DNA from: Tetrahymena elliotti 4EA
Lineage: Eukaryota; Ciliophora; Oligohymenophorea; Hymenostomatida; Tetrahymenidae
Direction: 5' to 3'
Assembly: GCA_000231825.2 (NCBI GenBank)
Contig: JH720300.1
Span: 1,117,928 to 1,181,927 of the forward strand
DNA length: 64,000 nucleotides
Under the pieces are notes generated by a model. The model saw nothing but the letters and a program-made list of their open reading frames with translations. It was not told the origin of the DNA and did not search any database. Of this stretch, positions 38,868 through 52,800 are shown piece by piece. How positions within the stretch are numbered: the stretch's first letter is position 1; each line of letters starts with the position of its first letter. The position numbers and the translations under genes are program-made.

Positions 38868-41800
38868 ATGGGAAATAAGTAATTAAATAGAAACGAAGAA
38901 GAAGACATTTGTATTGATTAGAGAGGGTTCAAAGTTTCTTATGAAGAGTAGCAATAGCTTAAAAAGAAATATGGTGACTAAAATATAAAACTCAATAAAC
39001 TTTGTTCAGAAGATACAACAATTAATAATGACAAAAACGCTTTTACATTGAGAAAAAAAGAAAAAAAAACAGTTAAAAATTAAAGCAATAAGTATTAAAA
39101 TAATGGAAACATTGCCACATGCTTAGGCTGTATGGCACATGACTAAAAAGAATTACATTTTGATAACAATGAACTTAATATAAATATTGACTAAAGCAAG
39201 CCAAAAGGAAAACTAACGAATAATTCAATAGCATATTTAGCACCTAGTGAAATTAATTTTTTTAAGAGTAGCGCTAGTAGAAATGTTAGTGCCATAAGAT
39301 TCTTCTTAAAGAAGGGAGTAAATATAAATATTTTAGATGAAGAAAGAACATCTCCATTACATGTTGCAAGTAGACATGGTTCAGTTTAAGTGGTAGAAGA
39401 ATTATTAAATTGTGGAGCAGATTGTGATATTACAGATATTGCAGGATGGACTCCTTTGCATGTTGCAGCTTTCTTTCAAAGAGATGCAGTCTGTGAACTT
39501 TTGCTTAAAAGAGGCGCTAAACACTGAATGAAAAATAGGGACGGATAAATAGCAGTCGATTTAGTTAAGGATAAAAAAACCAAGGAAGTATTTGAAAAAT
39601 ATGCAACACCATATGATTTAAATGCACATTAGAGTTATAATCTAGCTTATTATGAAAACAGACAATACAATCCTTATTCACAATAAAGTAAAAGACATTA
39701 ATACTATTATATATTTCAATTATAAAACCCATTTTCTAATTTTGAAAAGGAAGAGCAAATAAATTTGTAAAAACCACGAGAAAAATTCAAAATTAAAAAA
39801 TTAATATTTTAACATTGATTTAATTTCTATTAACAATTAGTTTATTTTCTATCTAAAAAAACTGTTTTTTTAAAATTTGATGAACTTGATTTTAAAATTA
39901 AAAATATTTTAGATGTTTAGAAGATATTTATTGATGGTGAAGATTAGTACTACTGCATATAAGAATAAGATGATGAATACTTCTACAATCCTGACTAATA
40001 GATAAAACAAAACTATGAGAGAAATATCCCTCCTCCTACTATAAATACTATTAAAAATGATCCTAGCCAAAGCAATTTGTATATTAATTAATCTCACAAT
40101 GTTCTTGAAGATTCAAGAGTATTAAACTAATATGAAATTATGATCTAACAAATCAACTAAGAAGAGATGGTAGTTTTTGGTTTCATATTTTAATTATAAT
40201 TTATTTTTTTCTATTGACATTATAAATAGTTTAACAACAAACAGAATTTCAAAGAGCATTCAGATATTTAAAATAATTTCACTTTTAAAAATTTCTTTGA
40301 TCAATCTTTAGAAAATTATAAAGAAGAAGAAATAGAGGAATAAAAATATGATCAATTTATTATCAAAGACTCTCTCTACATGAATTCTCCTAAATTCTCC
40401 ACTCATTAAAAGTATAATAATACAACTATTATTGGAGCCCCTTTCTCTACTACAAAACCTAATCCTTTAAGTTTGCAAAAAATATAAACTCCAGTTGAAG
40501 TAGGAATAATTTAAAACAATAGCATTAATAATAATTTCAATAATAATATTGAAGATGCAGGAACTTACTCTAATGGTTAAAATATAGATTCTCCTACAAG
40601 CAATCTTAAAGGTAAATAAAATGAGGACATGTTTTTTTCACCTCACCAAAATAATATGAATGAATTTAACTCAAAAGCTGATAAAGTCAGCAATAAAATG
40701 TATGTATAAAAAACATTTGAAATAGATTTCAGTGAAATAGAAAAGTTTAAAATGCCATCTCCTTTATAAAGGGGGAGATCATAATCTTAAACATCTATCC
40801 TTATTTAGTATTAGCAATCCAAATTAGGTTCTAATACAAATACAGCTATCATCGACAATGAAAATGAAATTGTGGAACCAAATATGCTTTCTCCAAGAAA
40901 GCACAAATATTATCTTTATTTCAAATCCCTCAAACATCGTTTGGCACATGAAAAATCTTCAGTAGCAATAGAAGCTGAGAGTAGCTAAGTTTTATAAAAT
41001 GTAGGATTAGTAAATTTTAATTCTCCTACTCCTAATAAAACCTTTTAAGGGTTCTAATATCCTCAGCAATCAGAAGGTTTTACTGTAATAAATGATGAAT
41101 TCTACACAAAAGATATAGAAAGTTTAAAAAAATTGAATACTGCAAATCGTTTACCAAACTAAATATCTGAAGATGAAGGCACTCCTAAAGAAAGGAAAGC
41201 AATTAATTTTAATGAATGTGTAGGGAAATAACAAAAATAGCTCCTTTAATATCAACTTAGACAAAGTAATTCTATTATGATTTGACCTTGAAAAAAATTT
41301 AAATATAATCAATTTTTGTTTATTAAAGAATTAAATTTTGATGAAGAGTTTGATGAGTCAAATATTGTAGTTGATGATGTGGAAACTAATGATATCATGA
41401 AAATTTAAGATAGTATAAAACTGAAAAAGATACCAGGATAGAATTAGTCTGAACAGAATGGTTTTAGATAGAGCAAATAATAAATTAAAGAATATTTACA
41501 AGTAATTTTAAATTTTAACTTTTTCAAATTTCTAATTTAAAAATATGTAAGATAAATCAAAGCATCCCATTCAAGCTGAAAAATGTGTACAATACTCCTT
41601 GCGATCCAAAGAAAGATTTAGATTTTAAAATGATATCTAATAATTAGCACAACGATCAAAACGAGGTTGATTGTGTTTCCAAACAAGATAAATTAATTTA
41701 ACAAGTACCACTTATGAATCATAACAGCTAAAATATTAGCAGTCTAAACTAATAGTCATAAGAAAATAAAATTTTACAACAATAATTTTAGTAATAATAA

Positions 41801-43414
41801 TAAGCATAAAATGAAAAATCTCTTAATAATTAATTTAGCAATAATAGCTATACTAATAATCAATAAATTAATGTGCCAAATATTATCTAGTCAAACAACA
41901 ATAATAGTAATTATAATGAAAATAATTAGTAATATTTACAAACAGTAAGTCCCTTACTTAAGCGTCATAGTATAAATGGATAGCTAAGCGGAAAGAAAAA
42001 AATACCTCTTAGTCCAACCCCATCTACAAATAGTATATTTTTTGTTAACAGATAAGTTTTGAGTATCCATTAGCTAGTTATAGATGAAGATATGGTTGAG
42101 TCGGGTTATTATTTTAAACCTGAACATTAAAATTCTTTCCTTCTCTAAGGTCCAAACCATGAGTAATCAAGTGCTTTGAAGAAAAAGAAGTAGTCTTAAT
42201 TATCATAAAATATATTAAGTTCACCTCAAATTGAAATTCAAAATAATAGAAAACAGTCAATAATTATTTCAAATAGATAAAAATATGGGCTTGAATTTTC
42301 ATAAAATTTACTTGAAATAGGAATAAGTCTTTTTAATTCTTCACCCCTATCTGGATTATCTTTCTTAATTTTGTTTGATTACCTTAAACCTGAGAGTGAA
42401 GATATTGTAAAATTTTTAATGCAAAATCCTTCAACTCCTCTCAGTGCCCAGCAAACTAACAGCCTTGAATAAACTTATCTTCTCAAAAAAAGTAAGTAGG
42501 CTATTACCGAAATACTGACAGATTTATCTTTATAAGAGAATAGTGAAATTTTATACTTCTACAGCACATTTTTTAGCTTCTCAAATAGTAGTTTCTGTAG
42601 TGCTTTGAGATATTTTGTCTAAGATTTGTAACTTTAAAATGACCCTGAATAAATTGATATTTTACTTAGTTGCTTTGCTAAGAAATTCTTTTCATAAAAC
42701 TAGCAGCAATCAAGCTTATTTGAAGGTTCAGATTCAGTTCACATGCTTGCATTTGCAACTTTTATGCTAGATATTGACATTCATTTCCATAAAGAGCCTG
42801 ATTTACCAAGACTAATTTAAGAATTTTAAATGAATATCTAAGGAATTAATGGTGGTAAGAACTTTTCATAAGATTTCATAAATAATATAATAGAAAACTT
42901 GTTGGATAAAAAGATAACTCATATTGTCTCAAACAAGCTGATTGAAAAATAAAAATAGCACTATGTCGCTGTTTTCAATCTTTTACTTCATGAAAAGGCA
43001 CAAATTTTTGTTACTGTTTTTAAGAATAGTGCTAAATCACCTCATTAAAAATTATAAAGTATTGGTGGAATTAATCAGCCTCCAGAATAAGAACTAGTAC
43101 TTTTCATTTTGGATAACTTGGCTATAGTAACTAATAAAAATCATACCTCTAAACCTCTATCTCATATTTCTATTTTTTCTATGCTCAGCTTAATTATTAG
43201 CTACAAAAATCAAGTCCTTGTACTAAAGCCTGCTTAAATTTTCAATAAAAACTGTATTTAAGTGGCTAAGCTAGATCCTTAAACATAAGGATTTATAGTC
43301 AAGTAAAAATAATAATTAAAGTTCAGAGTAAAAGGAGAAGAGGAAGGAAAGTTATTAGATTAGAAATTAAGATAACTATTTTCATCGAACAATTTAGGTA
43401 TGAAAAAAAATTGA
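38868..43414 (+). CDS. Ankyrin repeat - Sec7 (ARF-GEF) - PH-like protein with one in-frame TGA
   Basis: Five exons join in phase: 38868-39687, 39913-40169, 40230-41265, 41329-41501 and 41552-43414 (TGA), 1383 codons. The start MGNKQLNRN fits an N-myristoylation site. Ankyrin repeats lie at about residues 130-250 (ERTSPLHVASRHGSVQVVEELLNCGA; AGWTPLHVAAFFQRDAVCELLLKRGA). Codon 220 (39525-39527) is TGA, inside the second repeat, with the ankyrin frame continuing on both sides. A long disordered Asn/Gln/Ser stretch follows. The Sec7 domain is in exon 5 (ISLFNSSPLSGLSFLI ... FLMQNPSTPLS ... ALRYFVQDLQLQNDPEQIDILLSCFAKKFF ... HMLAFATFMLDIDIH ... MNIQGINGGKNFSQDF). It should catalyse GDP/GTP exchange on ARF GTPases; the glutamic-finger position is ambiguous. 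A PH-like segment follows (about 42960-43280). The TGA could be recoded, a sequence error or a null mutation. Confidence 0.82.
39525..39527 (+). other. In-frame TGA codon (codon 220) within an ankyrin repeat
   Basis: The codon lies between AAACAC and ATGAAAAATAGG. It replaces one variable residue of the ankyrin beta-hairpin loop (GA-K-H-[TGA]-M-K-N-R-D-G), with correct repeat length on both sides. No other in-frame TGA occurs in the 1383-codon exon set. A 60-bp GT-AG intron (39493-39552) could remove it in frame but would delete conserved ankyrin sequence. Confidence 0.8.
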
Positions 43415-43990
43415 GTTTCTCAAAAACAAAAAATGTTCAAAATATAAAAAATTTATTAAATAAATAAATAAAATTTGCTATTATTACTATATTTCAGTAT
43501 TAGTAGTTTATTAATGTAATCTTATTAATTATTTTCAAAATACCACAAAAATATTTGTTAATTTAAATTTGATAAAATGAATCTCAAATTTTTTTAAAAA
43601 TTGTACTCCATTAATAAAATTGCAACAAATAAAAAGTTTTAATTTTATTATAAAAATATTAAAGCTAATTACAGAGAGATTTACTAAGAAGAATAAGAGA
43701 TGAAGTATTAAATTCTTAATACTATATTTTTTTTTTCGTTATTTTGTTTATAAAAAATTTAAAAGTAAAATTAAATTAGATTTAATAAGTTAACAATGTA
43801 TATCTTTAATAATTATTTGAATTTTGTTATTATATAGCTTCTGAGATAATCTACTAAAATACAAATTATATTTTGAAATACTTAATTTAGATTAGTCTAA
43901 AAGCCTTTATTTTTGAAATCTAAGTAAAAAATTAATATAAATAATAGCATTTTAAAATCGTAATCAACATTAAACAGAAAATATAGTAAT
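43415..43990. other. Intergenic, A+T-rich
   Basis: Spacer between the Sec7 gene and large membrane protein A. No gene or repeat was recognised. Confidence 0.5.
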
Positions 43991-46900
43991 ATGAAGCAAC
44001 TAGTTAAAATAATTTGTCTCTGTATAAATCTCTATTACATCAAATGCTTTTAAAATATTTACATGCAACCAGAATCAAGATTTGATTACATTACAGATTT
44101 ATCAGAGATATTCTACTATGGGTAAGAAATCGAATATAAAGTTCTATTAGTTAATCAATATTATAATTACTTTCAAGAAATTTCTGATTTCGTTATTTAC
44201 TCACATGATGAAGGAAAATTAAGCAAATTTATTTTAGATGTGGAGACAAAATTTCCATACCATCAAAAAATATGTGAAGAGAATATGTATTTACTAAATA
44301 ACATATGCTTATATAAATTTGATTAAGAATTATATGGTGATTAATATAAATTCGAATTAAATCTAAAAATAAAATGTAATAGTGAAGTATGTAGAGTTAT
44401 GACACATTTCTCAATAGAATATTATTCAAGTATTCAATCTATGTATTTTAATTTTTATAAAACTAATTATTTTATAAATAGATGCAATTTAAAACTTGTT
44501 TGCTATAGCTATTCCCTATCACTTAACACAAACTTTTGCAGAAACATAATACTACACTATTAATCGCAATGTCATCAAAGTTGTAAAACTCTTAGATGAA
44601 TAACACCCTTGCTACAATGAAGTATAATTAGATTATGAAAATCTAATTCTAATTAGTGGTTGTGAGGAAGTATAATTAATCTTTATTTTGTAAAATAGAA
44701 ACTATTAATACTATAATAAAAATATAAAGATAGTTGATAAAATATAAAAATATAAAGATTCTAATTAAACAATATTTTAAATTGCATTTATCTAAAGATA
44801 TCATTTATACTTAACAAATGACTGTGAGTTAAACTTCTATGATTAAACTGTAAAGCTACTATCAAAGAAAGTTTACTGTTTAAATTCATATTATTAAGTA
44901 GAAATTACTCTTACATGTTAAAAGCCTACTTTCCTACTTTAATTAAATAATATAGAAGAAAAGCAGCTAATAAATATATAACTCTATCATTCAGAAAAGG
45001 AATTTAAAATTTAGAATTATATATTAAATATTAGTTAAAAAACATAAAATATTAATAAGCATAATATTTGCCTCTATCCATCTTCAAGTGAATTTTATTT
45101 ATATTTAGGCTATTCAAAATGGCTAAATTAAATTAAAATTGATAATTATCAACAATTTGAAAAAGCTTTTTCAGTAGAAAAACTGAATTTAAAAAGCAAT
45201 AAGCTTTCTTGTCTTCAATACCAACTAAATGATGCAATATTCATTTTTGGTAAATACTAACAAATAAATAAATCTATTTTAACATAATTTTTAATTAAAA
45301 GGTATTGATAAACCTTTTCTTTTATTGTACTATTAAGAAGTAGTTGAGTATATTATAGAGGATTTTAGCTCTAGATAATTGAATTACCAATACTTTATAA
45401 ATGAGAGTTTAAAAAAGATATTTTTGATAAATAATAACTCATAAACTTAAATTGCAAAAGCTAAAGTATGTTTAAAGGCTAATGATCCATAAGTAAATTA
45501 ATTTAAATTTAAGAATATATATTATTATTTATTCTATTTTATTTTTTTAAATTTATTTCATTTAGGTATAAATAGAATATAAAGTTTATAAAACTGGTGA
45601 AATTTCATAACTTGATATTCTAACACATTGTGCAGTAATCTAAGGATAAGCATTTGAACTCAATATTAATAAAAATACTCTACCTCATAATGCATTTATT
45701 TAAATTTATCTATATTAATCAAGCTAAATAAGCACAAGCCAACAAAAAAAAATTTTAAATGTTAATAAATGTGGAGATTCTGAAATCAATAATTTTTAAA
45801 CTTATGAAACCTCAATTATTTTTAAAATAGAGAAAAAATTTTCAAATTAAGACCATTTTTTTAAAATTAAAGCTACTTAATTTTTAAGGGTATCAATGTA
45901 AGACTCAGATGGATCTTTAATTACAGTTGGCTATTTTTATAACTGCATCTTTAAGCTAGATAAAAAATTTATAAATAAGAATGATAAAGAATAATCATTA
46001 TTTATAAGTGCTGATAATAATGATACCTAATTTAATTTAAAATTCACTTGTATTTTTAGATAAGTCTTATCATATGAGAATAACTATGCTTTCATTTAAC
46101 ATATTAACTAACCAGTAATTTATTTGAAAAAATCTTAATTCTAAATTTAAGCTGAGATTGTTCATCTTTTATCATACGGCATAATTATTTTTTTGCTAAA
46201 TTCTCATAAATATCTTGAAGAAAAAACAGGTTATTCTTAATTTTTAAAAGACTAATTATTTGGTGATAACTAAAGTGATTTGATTGAAATTGTAATTACT
46301 GAATATTATCATTAGGATAATGTGTTAGCATTATATATGGATAAGCCTTCTTTTATACCTGAAATATCATATTTAATTAATTTTTAAAAATTAATAAATA
46401 TCAACATTCCATTTTACAGTTTTCCTCACTTCGATAAAAATAAAGTTTTGATAATTGAATCTTTAAAATATTAATATGTTTATTTTGAAAAAGTTAAAAA
46501 TCATCAATTAGTTGATATTTCAAAGTCTAGACTTTCTGATATCTAGACAAAATATTATTGTGATATTATCTCTCTAAATGAATCTCAAGCAATTCTAATT
46601 TAGTCTGAAGAAATAAACTTAAAGAGACCAAAATAAATATTTTAAATAAGTAAAATATTTGAATTCTTAATTTCTTAATAAATAAAATTTTTTAATAGAA
46701 AATTATTAGGAAATAGAATCAACTATATAAACCACTTGTGAGTATCACGAATTTGAGATTGAAATAAATTCTAGTTATGAATTTTTACTTTTGGGTATTG
46801 AAAATAAAATTGCAACAGATTTAAATATTTGTAATCATTAAGTAACATAAAAAACTTAATATTTTGATTTTTCAAAAAGCTAATCCCTAATAATTGGTGG

Positions 46901-49090
46901 GCAGTCCTAGTATGAAATAATAGTTAATCATAAAAATAAATAATTAGGTTAATATATGGATTTTAAATTATTAATTAAAAGTTTCTATCTCAAAAAAGTT
47001 TAGTCTTAGATTTATATAAAAAATATGAGTTATGAATAAATTTTAACATTTAAAATATCGCCTTACTAAAAGTATAGCTTTTCATTTTATAACATAAAAG
47101 GGACTGAGCCAAAAATTAACTATTGGTTTGAAAACTATTTAAAAGCTAAATTTGAAGTTAATCCTTTGAATTACGATTAAGAAGAAAAAAATCTAGTTAC
47201 GAATAAAAATTCTGTTATTAAAGGAGGAGAATTAGAACAATACTGTTATCTAAAAATAGCAAAATATCATATGAACTCTACATTTGATTTAGTGATCAAT
47301 ATTTTATATGAATATCTTATAGCATAGGTTGGCCAAAAAAATATATTCACTAAATAGAGAATGTTTGTATTTTTTGATGAGGTTGATCGTGATGATTAAT
47401 TCTTAAAAGTTGATATCAGTAAAATAGATCTTTTTATTATTCCTTGCTTTAAACATCTTAATCTTGTAGACATTGAGGTTTATGATAAATTAAATTTAAA
47501 ATAATTTTAAAATAGTTTTCAATTTAAGAAATATTAAGTGTATCTCCATATAAACAATTTATTCAGATTTTCTAATGAGGAGTTGTTACAACAAATTTAA
47601 AAAGTATTTATTATTCATTTAATCGCAATTATTATTATTATATTTTAAATAACATCTCCTAATCATTAAAAAATAAAAATTAATCCACTTTTGAGAATAG
47701 ATTCTAAAATATTGAATTTTATTTTTCATTTTATTTAATTTAAAGAGGGAGAAGAGATACCTGAATCTAATCAAAAAATTGAATAAAAGCAATGCATATG
47801 GGTTGAATAAAAAAAGGCTAATTATGAAAAAGATCAACAAAAAATTAGTTTTGATTTATTGAATAATGATGATATGATAATTTACTTAAAGTAAAATGTT
47901 TTGTTTTTAATTAAAGATTAGCTTATAAGATAAGATTTATCCTACTACTTAATCAAAAATATAAATAATAAATTTTAAAATACATATCTATTAATCTTTA
48001 TGGAAAGGAACTAATATCTTAGCAATCAAAAAGAAATCATCTCTATTAGATTCTTTGATAATAAGAATAATTATATAGAACATTTATTAACATAAAAATA
48101 TCTTAAACTAGTTAACATTTTCGTTGGTGATAGCTAACAATTTGAAATAGACCTATTTCAACATGATATTTAAATGACATTTTTGTTATATAAATAACCA
48201 ATAACTAAAATTATCTCTAATTCATGTAATTTATATTAATTAGAGGATAAAGGTATTTTTATTAGAAAAATAGAAAATAAAATATTAACTTTAATCATTT
48301 AAGATTTAAATCAAAACAATATAAAATAATATAACAAATGCGTATGTCTGATAGTTTACTTGCAGATCAGCACATTTAATTTTCTATAGATTAAGTTTAT
48401 TACTACCAATAACAAGAAATTGCTGGGTACATACTTTAGATGCCTCAAAATAACCCATACAATATAATAGCTGCTTACACTAATTATCAAACTTGTGAAT
48501 CTTTTATTTAGTCTAGTATAACTAAAAATATAGTATTTTGATAGAGATTATTCAATCAAACTTATTAGAATAAAATATTCTCATTGTTTACAAAAATATT
48601 TCTAAGTCTTTAATTAGTTTTTTAGTGAACTATTAAGATTAGATTAATGAGTATGATATATTTATTGTGAGATCTAATTCTAGCTACCACCTATAAATAT
48701 GCTAAGATCCCCATAAACTTTAACATCATGTAAAAATTATTATAAAAAAATAGTTCAACACAAATCTTAGTTAGTAAATTGGTGAGTTATCAATATTTAA
48801 TGAATGAAAAAGAGGTTCATCTAAAATTGTTATTACCATTTAATTCAATTTAAATTACACAAAATACCTAATAGTACTTAAGAGTTTAAATGAAAAACAA
48901 AATTAACAATTCAATAGAGATATTGACTGAAGTAATTCCTTTCAAATCAGATTATTTTAAGCAAACATCATAATAAATCTAACTTTAAATACTTAAATTT
49001 ATAATTTTATCTATATTGATAGTTATATTGCTAATCATTTTTTTATTTACTTTCATCAAATATAAAATAGAGGGAAAGATGTAAAGATGA
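43991..49090 (+). CDS. Large type I membrane protein, family copy A (two frame breaks near the C terminus)
   Basis: Not a family I recognise. It starts MKQLVKIICLCINLYYIKC, a signal peptide, followed by DYITDLSEIFYYGQEIEYKV, and ends with TGA 49088-49090 after a single membrane helix (FIILSILIVILLIIFLFTFIKYKI, split by function: lumenal body, helix, short basic tail). The body, about 1600 residues, is Asn/Tyr/Ile/Lys-rich with scattered Cys (DEQHPCY, YLTNDCELNF, TCQKPTFLL, IFTKQRMFVFFDE). Short introns are inferred (for example about 44435-44480, 45250-45300, 46640-46690). Compared with copy B, the frame changes at about 48.33 kb and about 48.53 kb without plausible introns, both next to A-runs. 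These are either sequencing indels or real decay. Probably a surface or secretory-pathway protein. Confidence 0.65.
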
Positions 49091-49257
49091 AATATATAGA
49101 TTATTTATTTATTCTATGTATTTCTTTTATTTTTGTAAAAAATTCAAAGCATTTGAAAGTTAAAATAGATATAATTTAATTCCTCAAAAATTATATTGAA
49201 AGAGATTGTTAGGATTTAGTTACTCATTTTTTTTCAAAAAAGATTTATATTTTCTGA
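49087..49257 (+). pseudogene. Possible N-terminal remnant of the family (56-aa ORF overlapping the stop of A)
   Basis: An ATGA overlap places a 56-residue ciliate-code ORF directly on the stop of copy A. It begins MKYIDYLFILCISFIFVK, signal-peptide-like, and continues LKVKIDIIQFLKNYI, which resembles the start of copy B (LQVGSLLNYI). It ends at TGA 49255-49257. The length and lack of continuation suggest a decayed extra copy; it may be coincidence. Confidence 0.3.
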
Positions 49258-49877
49258 AAGGAAAGATAAAAATTCTTCACCTTTAAAAAAAGGTAAAAAT
49301 TTGTGATTATACCTCTAATTTTATTAGCATAGTTTAATAGAAATGAAATGCTGTTAGTAAAGCAGCTTGTAAGAGTATATTAAAGTTTGTTTTAAAATGA
49401 AAGAACGAACAACCAGAAAAAATTAAATTAAAAAAAACAGTTAGTATGGTATGATAAAAATGAAAAAATTTTGATGAAGAAAATACAATCAATTTTTTGA
49501 AATTTATTAAAGTTTTTAATTTAGAGGAAATTTAAAGTAGAGATGATTTTTTTATTTCAGAAATCTTTTTTCTTAATATTTAAAAATGCTCCTGATTAAT
49601 TTCCATTTATATTTCTGGCCATTTTAACTATTCTAAAATAAATGAATTAAAATTTGGTATTGTACTCAATATGCTTTTAAAATAATGAAAGAAGGTTTGA
49701 AAATTAAAATTATAGATTTAATTTGTCAAAATATTCTTTAATTAAGAAGTAAATAATTTAGTAGAAAAATTAAATTGATACTTTTTGATTTTAGTGAATA
49801 TATTTTCTATAAAATTTTTACTAATTTTGTTAATAGTTAAAAGTCAGAATTTAAATCTAGCTCAGAATTAAACTTAA
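49258..49877. other. Intergenic; possible decayed family sequence
   Basis: A+T-rich spacer between copies A and B. Short runs such as ISEIFFLNIQKCS (near 49560) are compatible with degraded family sequence, but I cannot align them with confidence. It should contain the promoter of B. Confidence 0.35.
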
Positions 49878-52800
49878 ATGAACTTACTATTAAAAATTAT
49901 TTTAGTCTCTGTTAACTACAGTGTTATATTTAGCTTAAAAACAATACATTTGCAAGTAGGTAGTCTTTTAAATTATATAACAGATTTATCAGAAGTATTC
50001 TTCGAAGATGAAGTAATACAATATAAAATTGAAGTAATCAGAAGTGGCATTTATGATATTTATACTGAAATTATATTCTACTCAGAAGACGAAGGAAATT
50101 TAAGCAAATTTATAATGGATGTCTAGTTTACCCACCCTAAATCTGAAAAAATATGCTTTGAAAAATTTTATTTAGCAAATAATATATGCTAACACAAAAT
50201 GAATTAAACATTATTTGAAAGTACATTTAAATTAGATTTTATATTGAAAATAAAATGTTTGAGTGAAGTATGTAGAATAATGTCTCATTTCTTAATCAAA
50301 TATCAATGTATTATTTAATTTATTTGCAAATCACTTTTAAATAATCTCATTTTTTAGAATAAATTACTACCTTTGCAGTAGATAGGATAGCAGGTTTTAA
50401 AACAAATGAAAATATTAAGGAAACTAAATTTTACTTTGTCAATAATGGAATAATAAAAAAATTTATAATACTTATGGATGAATAACACCCTTGCTATAAG
50501 AATATAGAGTTTGATCATGAGTTTTAGATACTAAGTGTTAATTGCTCTTCAGAAGTATAATTTGCTATTGTTTAAAAATAAAATAAAGGAGCTGAAATAG
50601 CATTTTTAACAGTTATTGAAATCCAAAAACCAATATATATCTCCTAAAAATCATATTTAGCTAAATTTAGCAAGACATTTTATTTCTACTTAACAAATGA
50701 TTGTGTATTAAACTATGAAGACTAATATCTACAATTATTTTAAAACAAAGTATATCGTCTAAGTTCCTAAATTTCGAATGAAGTAAATTTTATATGCTAG
50801 AAACCAACTTTTCTTCTTGAGGAATAAGATTTTAAATTATTAAAATTAATAAATATTGAGTTTATTGATTCAACATAAATTGCTACGAAATAAAATTACA
50901 TAAATTAACATTTCGAATAGGAAAATATTTTAAAATACAATTTATGCTTTTTATCATCTTTTAATCAAATAGATTTGTATTTAGGATCAATTGAGTGGTT
51001 AACTTAATATTAATAACAATATTCTTTACCAGACTAGTTTAAAAATGTATTTTAGTTACATAAAATAAACTTAGATAATTAGTTGAAATGTTTTGAATAG
51101 ATCAATGAGTAAAGTAAAAAAAAATAAAATGATACAATATTATTCTTTGGTAAATAAAATTATTTTTCTTATGATTTTTAATTATTTCTTAAAATTAATA
51201 GGAATCAATAAACCTGGTTTTTTACTATTCTATTAAGAGGAAAAACAAATAACAACTAATGAAAAAAATACATAGGTATTAGAGCATAAATTATTTGTAA
51301 ATTAGTAATTAGAAAAAATAGTATTACCATTTGCTTTAAAATTGATACAAATAGTTAAAGCAAAAGTATGTCTTGAAACTACTAATCCAGAGGTATATTT
51401 ATTAAATAATTATTGATCTTATCTAATTTTTTGAAATTTAGATAAAAGTAGAATATGATGATTAAAAAGCTAATCAAATTTAGCAAATCAATATGGAAAA
51501 TAACTGCTAAATGATATATAAATAAAATTTATAGGATAATTTAGAATTAAATGTCAAAGGAAATAAGATTAAAAAGGAGAGCTCTTATATTTTAATTGAT
51601 CTCTATTAATCAAGCAATGTTGAAAAAATAGAAATTCATGTTGAGAAAGTTAATAGTTTTATTAATACTTTTAATGATTCTCAATCATTACTTATATAAA
51701 TTAAGTTTAATATGGATCATGATTATTAAAATGAAAATCATTTAATTTAGATTTCATCATCTTGCCAATTTAAAATATAAATTGCTGATTCTGATAAATC
51801 TTTGTTGACTATTGGATTCATCAATAAAAACTAATTTTTGCTTGATAAAAAATATTTTTAAAATGGTACTCAATAGTAAATATTTATTCTAAATCCTTTT
51901 ATCATAAATAAGAGAGATTGTTTGCAAGGTATAGGCATATATAGAAAGGCTATAGAATACAAAAATAATTATGCATTTGTTTCTTATAATTTTAACGAGA
52001 GTATTTAATTGCAAAGATCAAAATTTTAGCTGTAATCAAATAAATTTTTTATTATTTCTGAAAATAAAATTCATACATTAAATGGAGTGAAATAAAATTT
52101 TGATAATTATCTTTAAACAAGCTAATTAAATTTCTTATATAAAGAAAAGTAATTTCTTAATGAAAGTGATATTATAGAGATAAATTTATAAATAAATAAC
52201 TTTTATAATACCTTTGTTAATTTGATTTTATTCATGGATAAACCTGCTTTAATTCCTGAAATATCTAATTTAATAAATTTCTAAGAATTAAGAGACATTA
52301 ATATACCATTGTACTATTTCTGGAGAGGTGTAGATGAAGATAAATATTTAATAGTTGAATCTTTTAGATATAAATATCTTTATTATCAAGACATAAAATA
52401 GAGTTAATTTTTAAAAATTTCAGAAGCTATATTCTCTGATTACCAGATTAAACATAATTGTGATCCAATTTTTAGAAATTAATCACAAGCAATTCTAATT
52501 TACCCTGAAAATTTAGATAAACATGATCAAATAAGAACTTTTAAAATTGGTAAAATTTTTTTATTTTTTTTATTAAACATTAAGTTTAAATAAAAGAAAA
52601 TTATTAGGAAATAATATTTAATATGAATACAGTATGCCGCCAAAATATCATAAATTATGAAGGAAATACTTTAGGCGGTTATATAATTTTTTATTTTTAA
52701 TCAAATCATGATAATTATGAACTCTTAATTGAATTCTTCAAAGAAACTGGTTATAGTTATGAGAACTTTGAATTGAACAAAGCTAAATCTATTATTTGGA

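Noticed and set aside
39493..39552. A 60-bp in-frame intron removing the TGA of the Sec7 gene
   Set aside because: It would delete 20 residues of canonical ankyrin sequence and its base composition looks exonic; kept only as an alternative to test.
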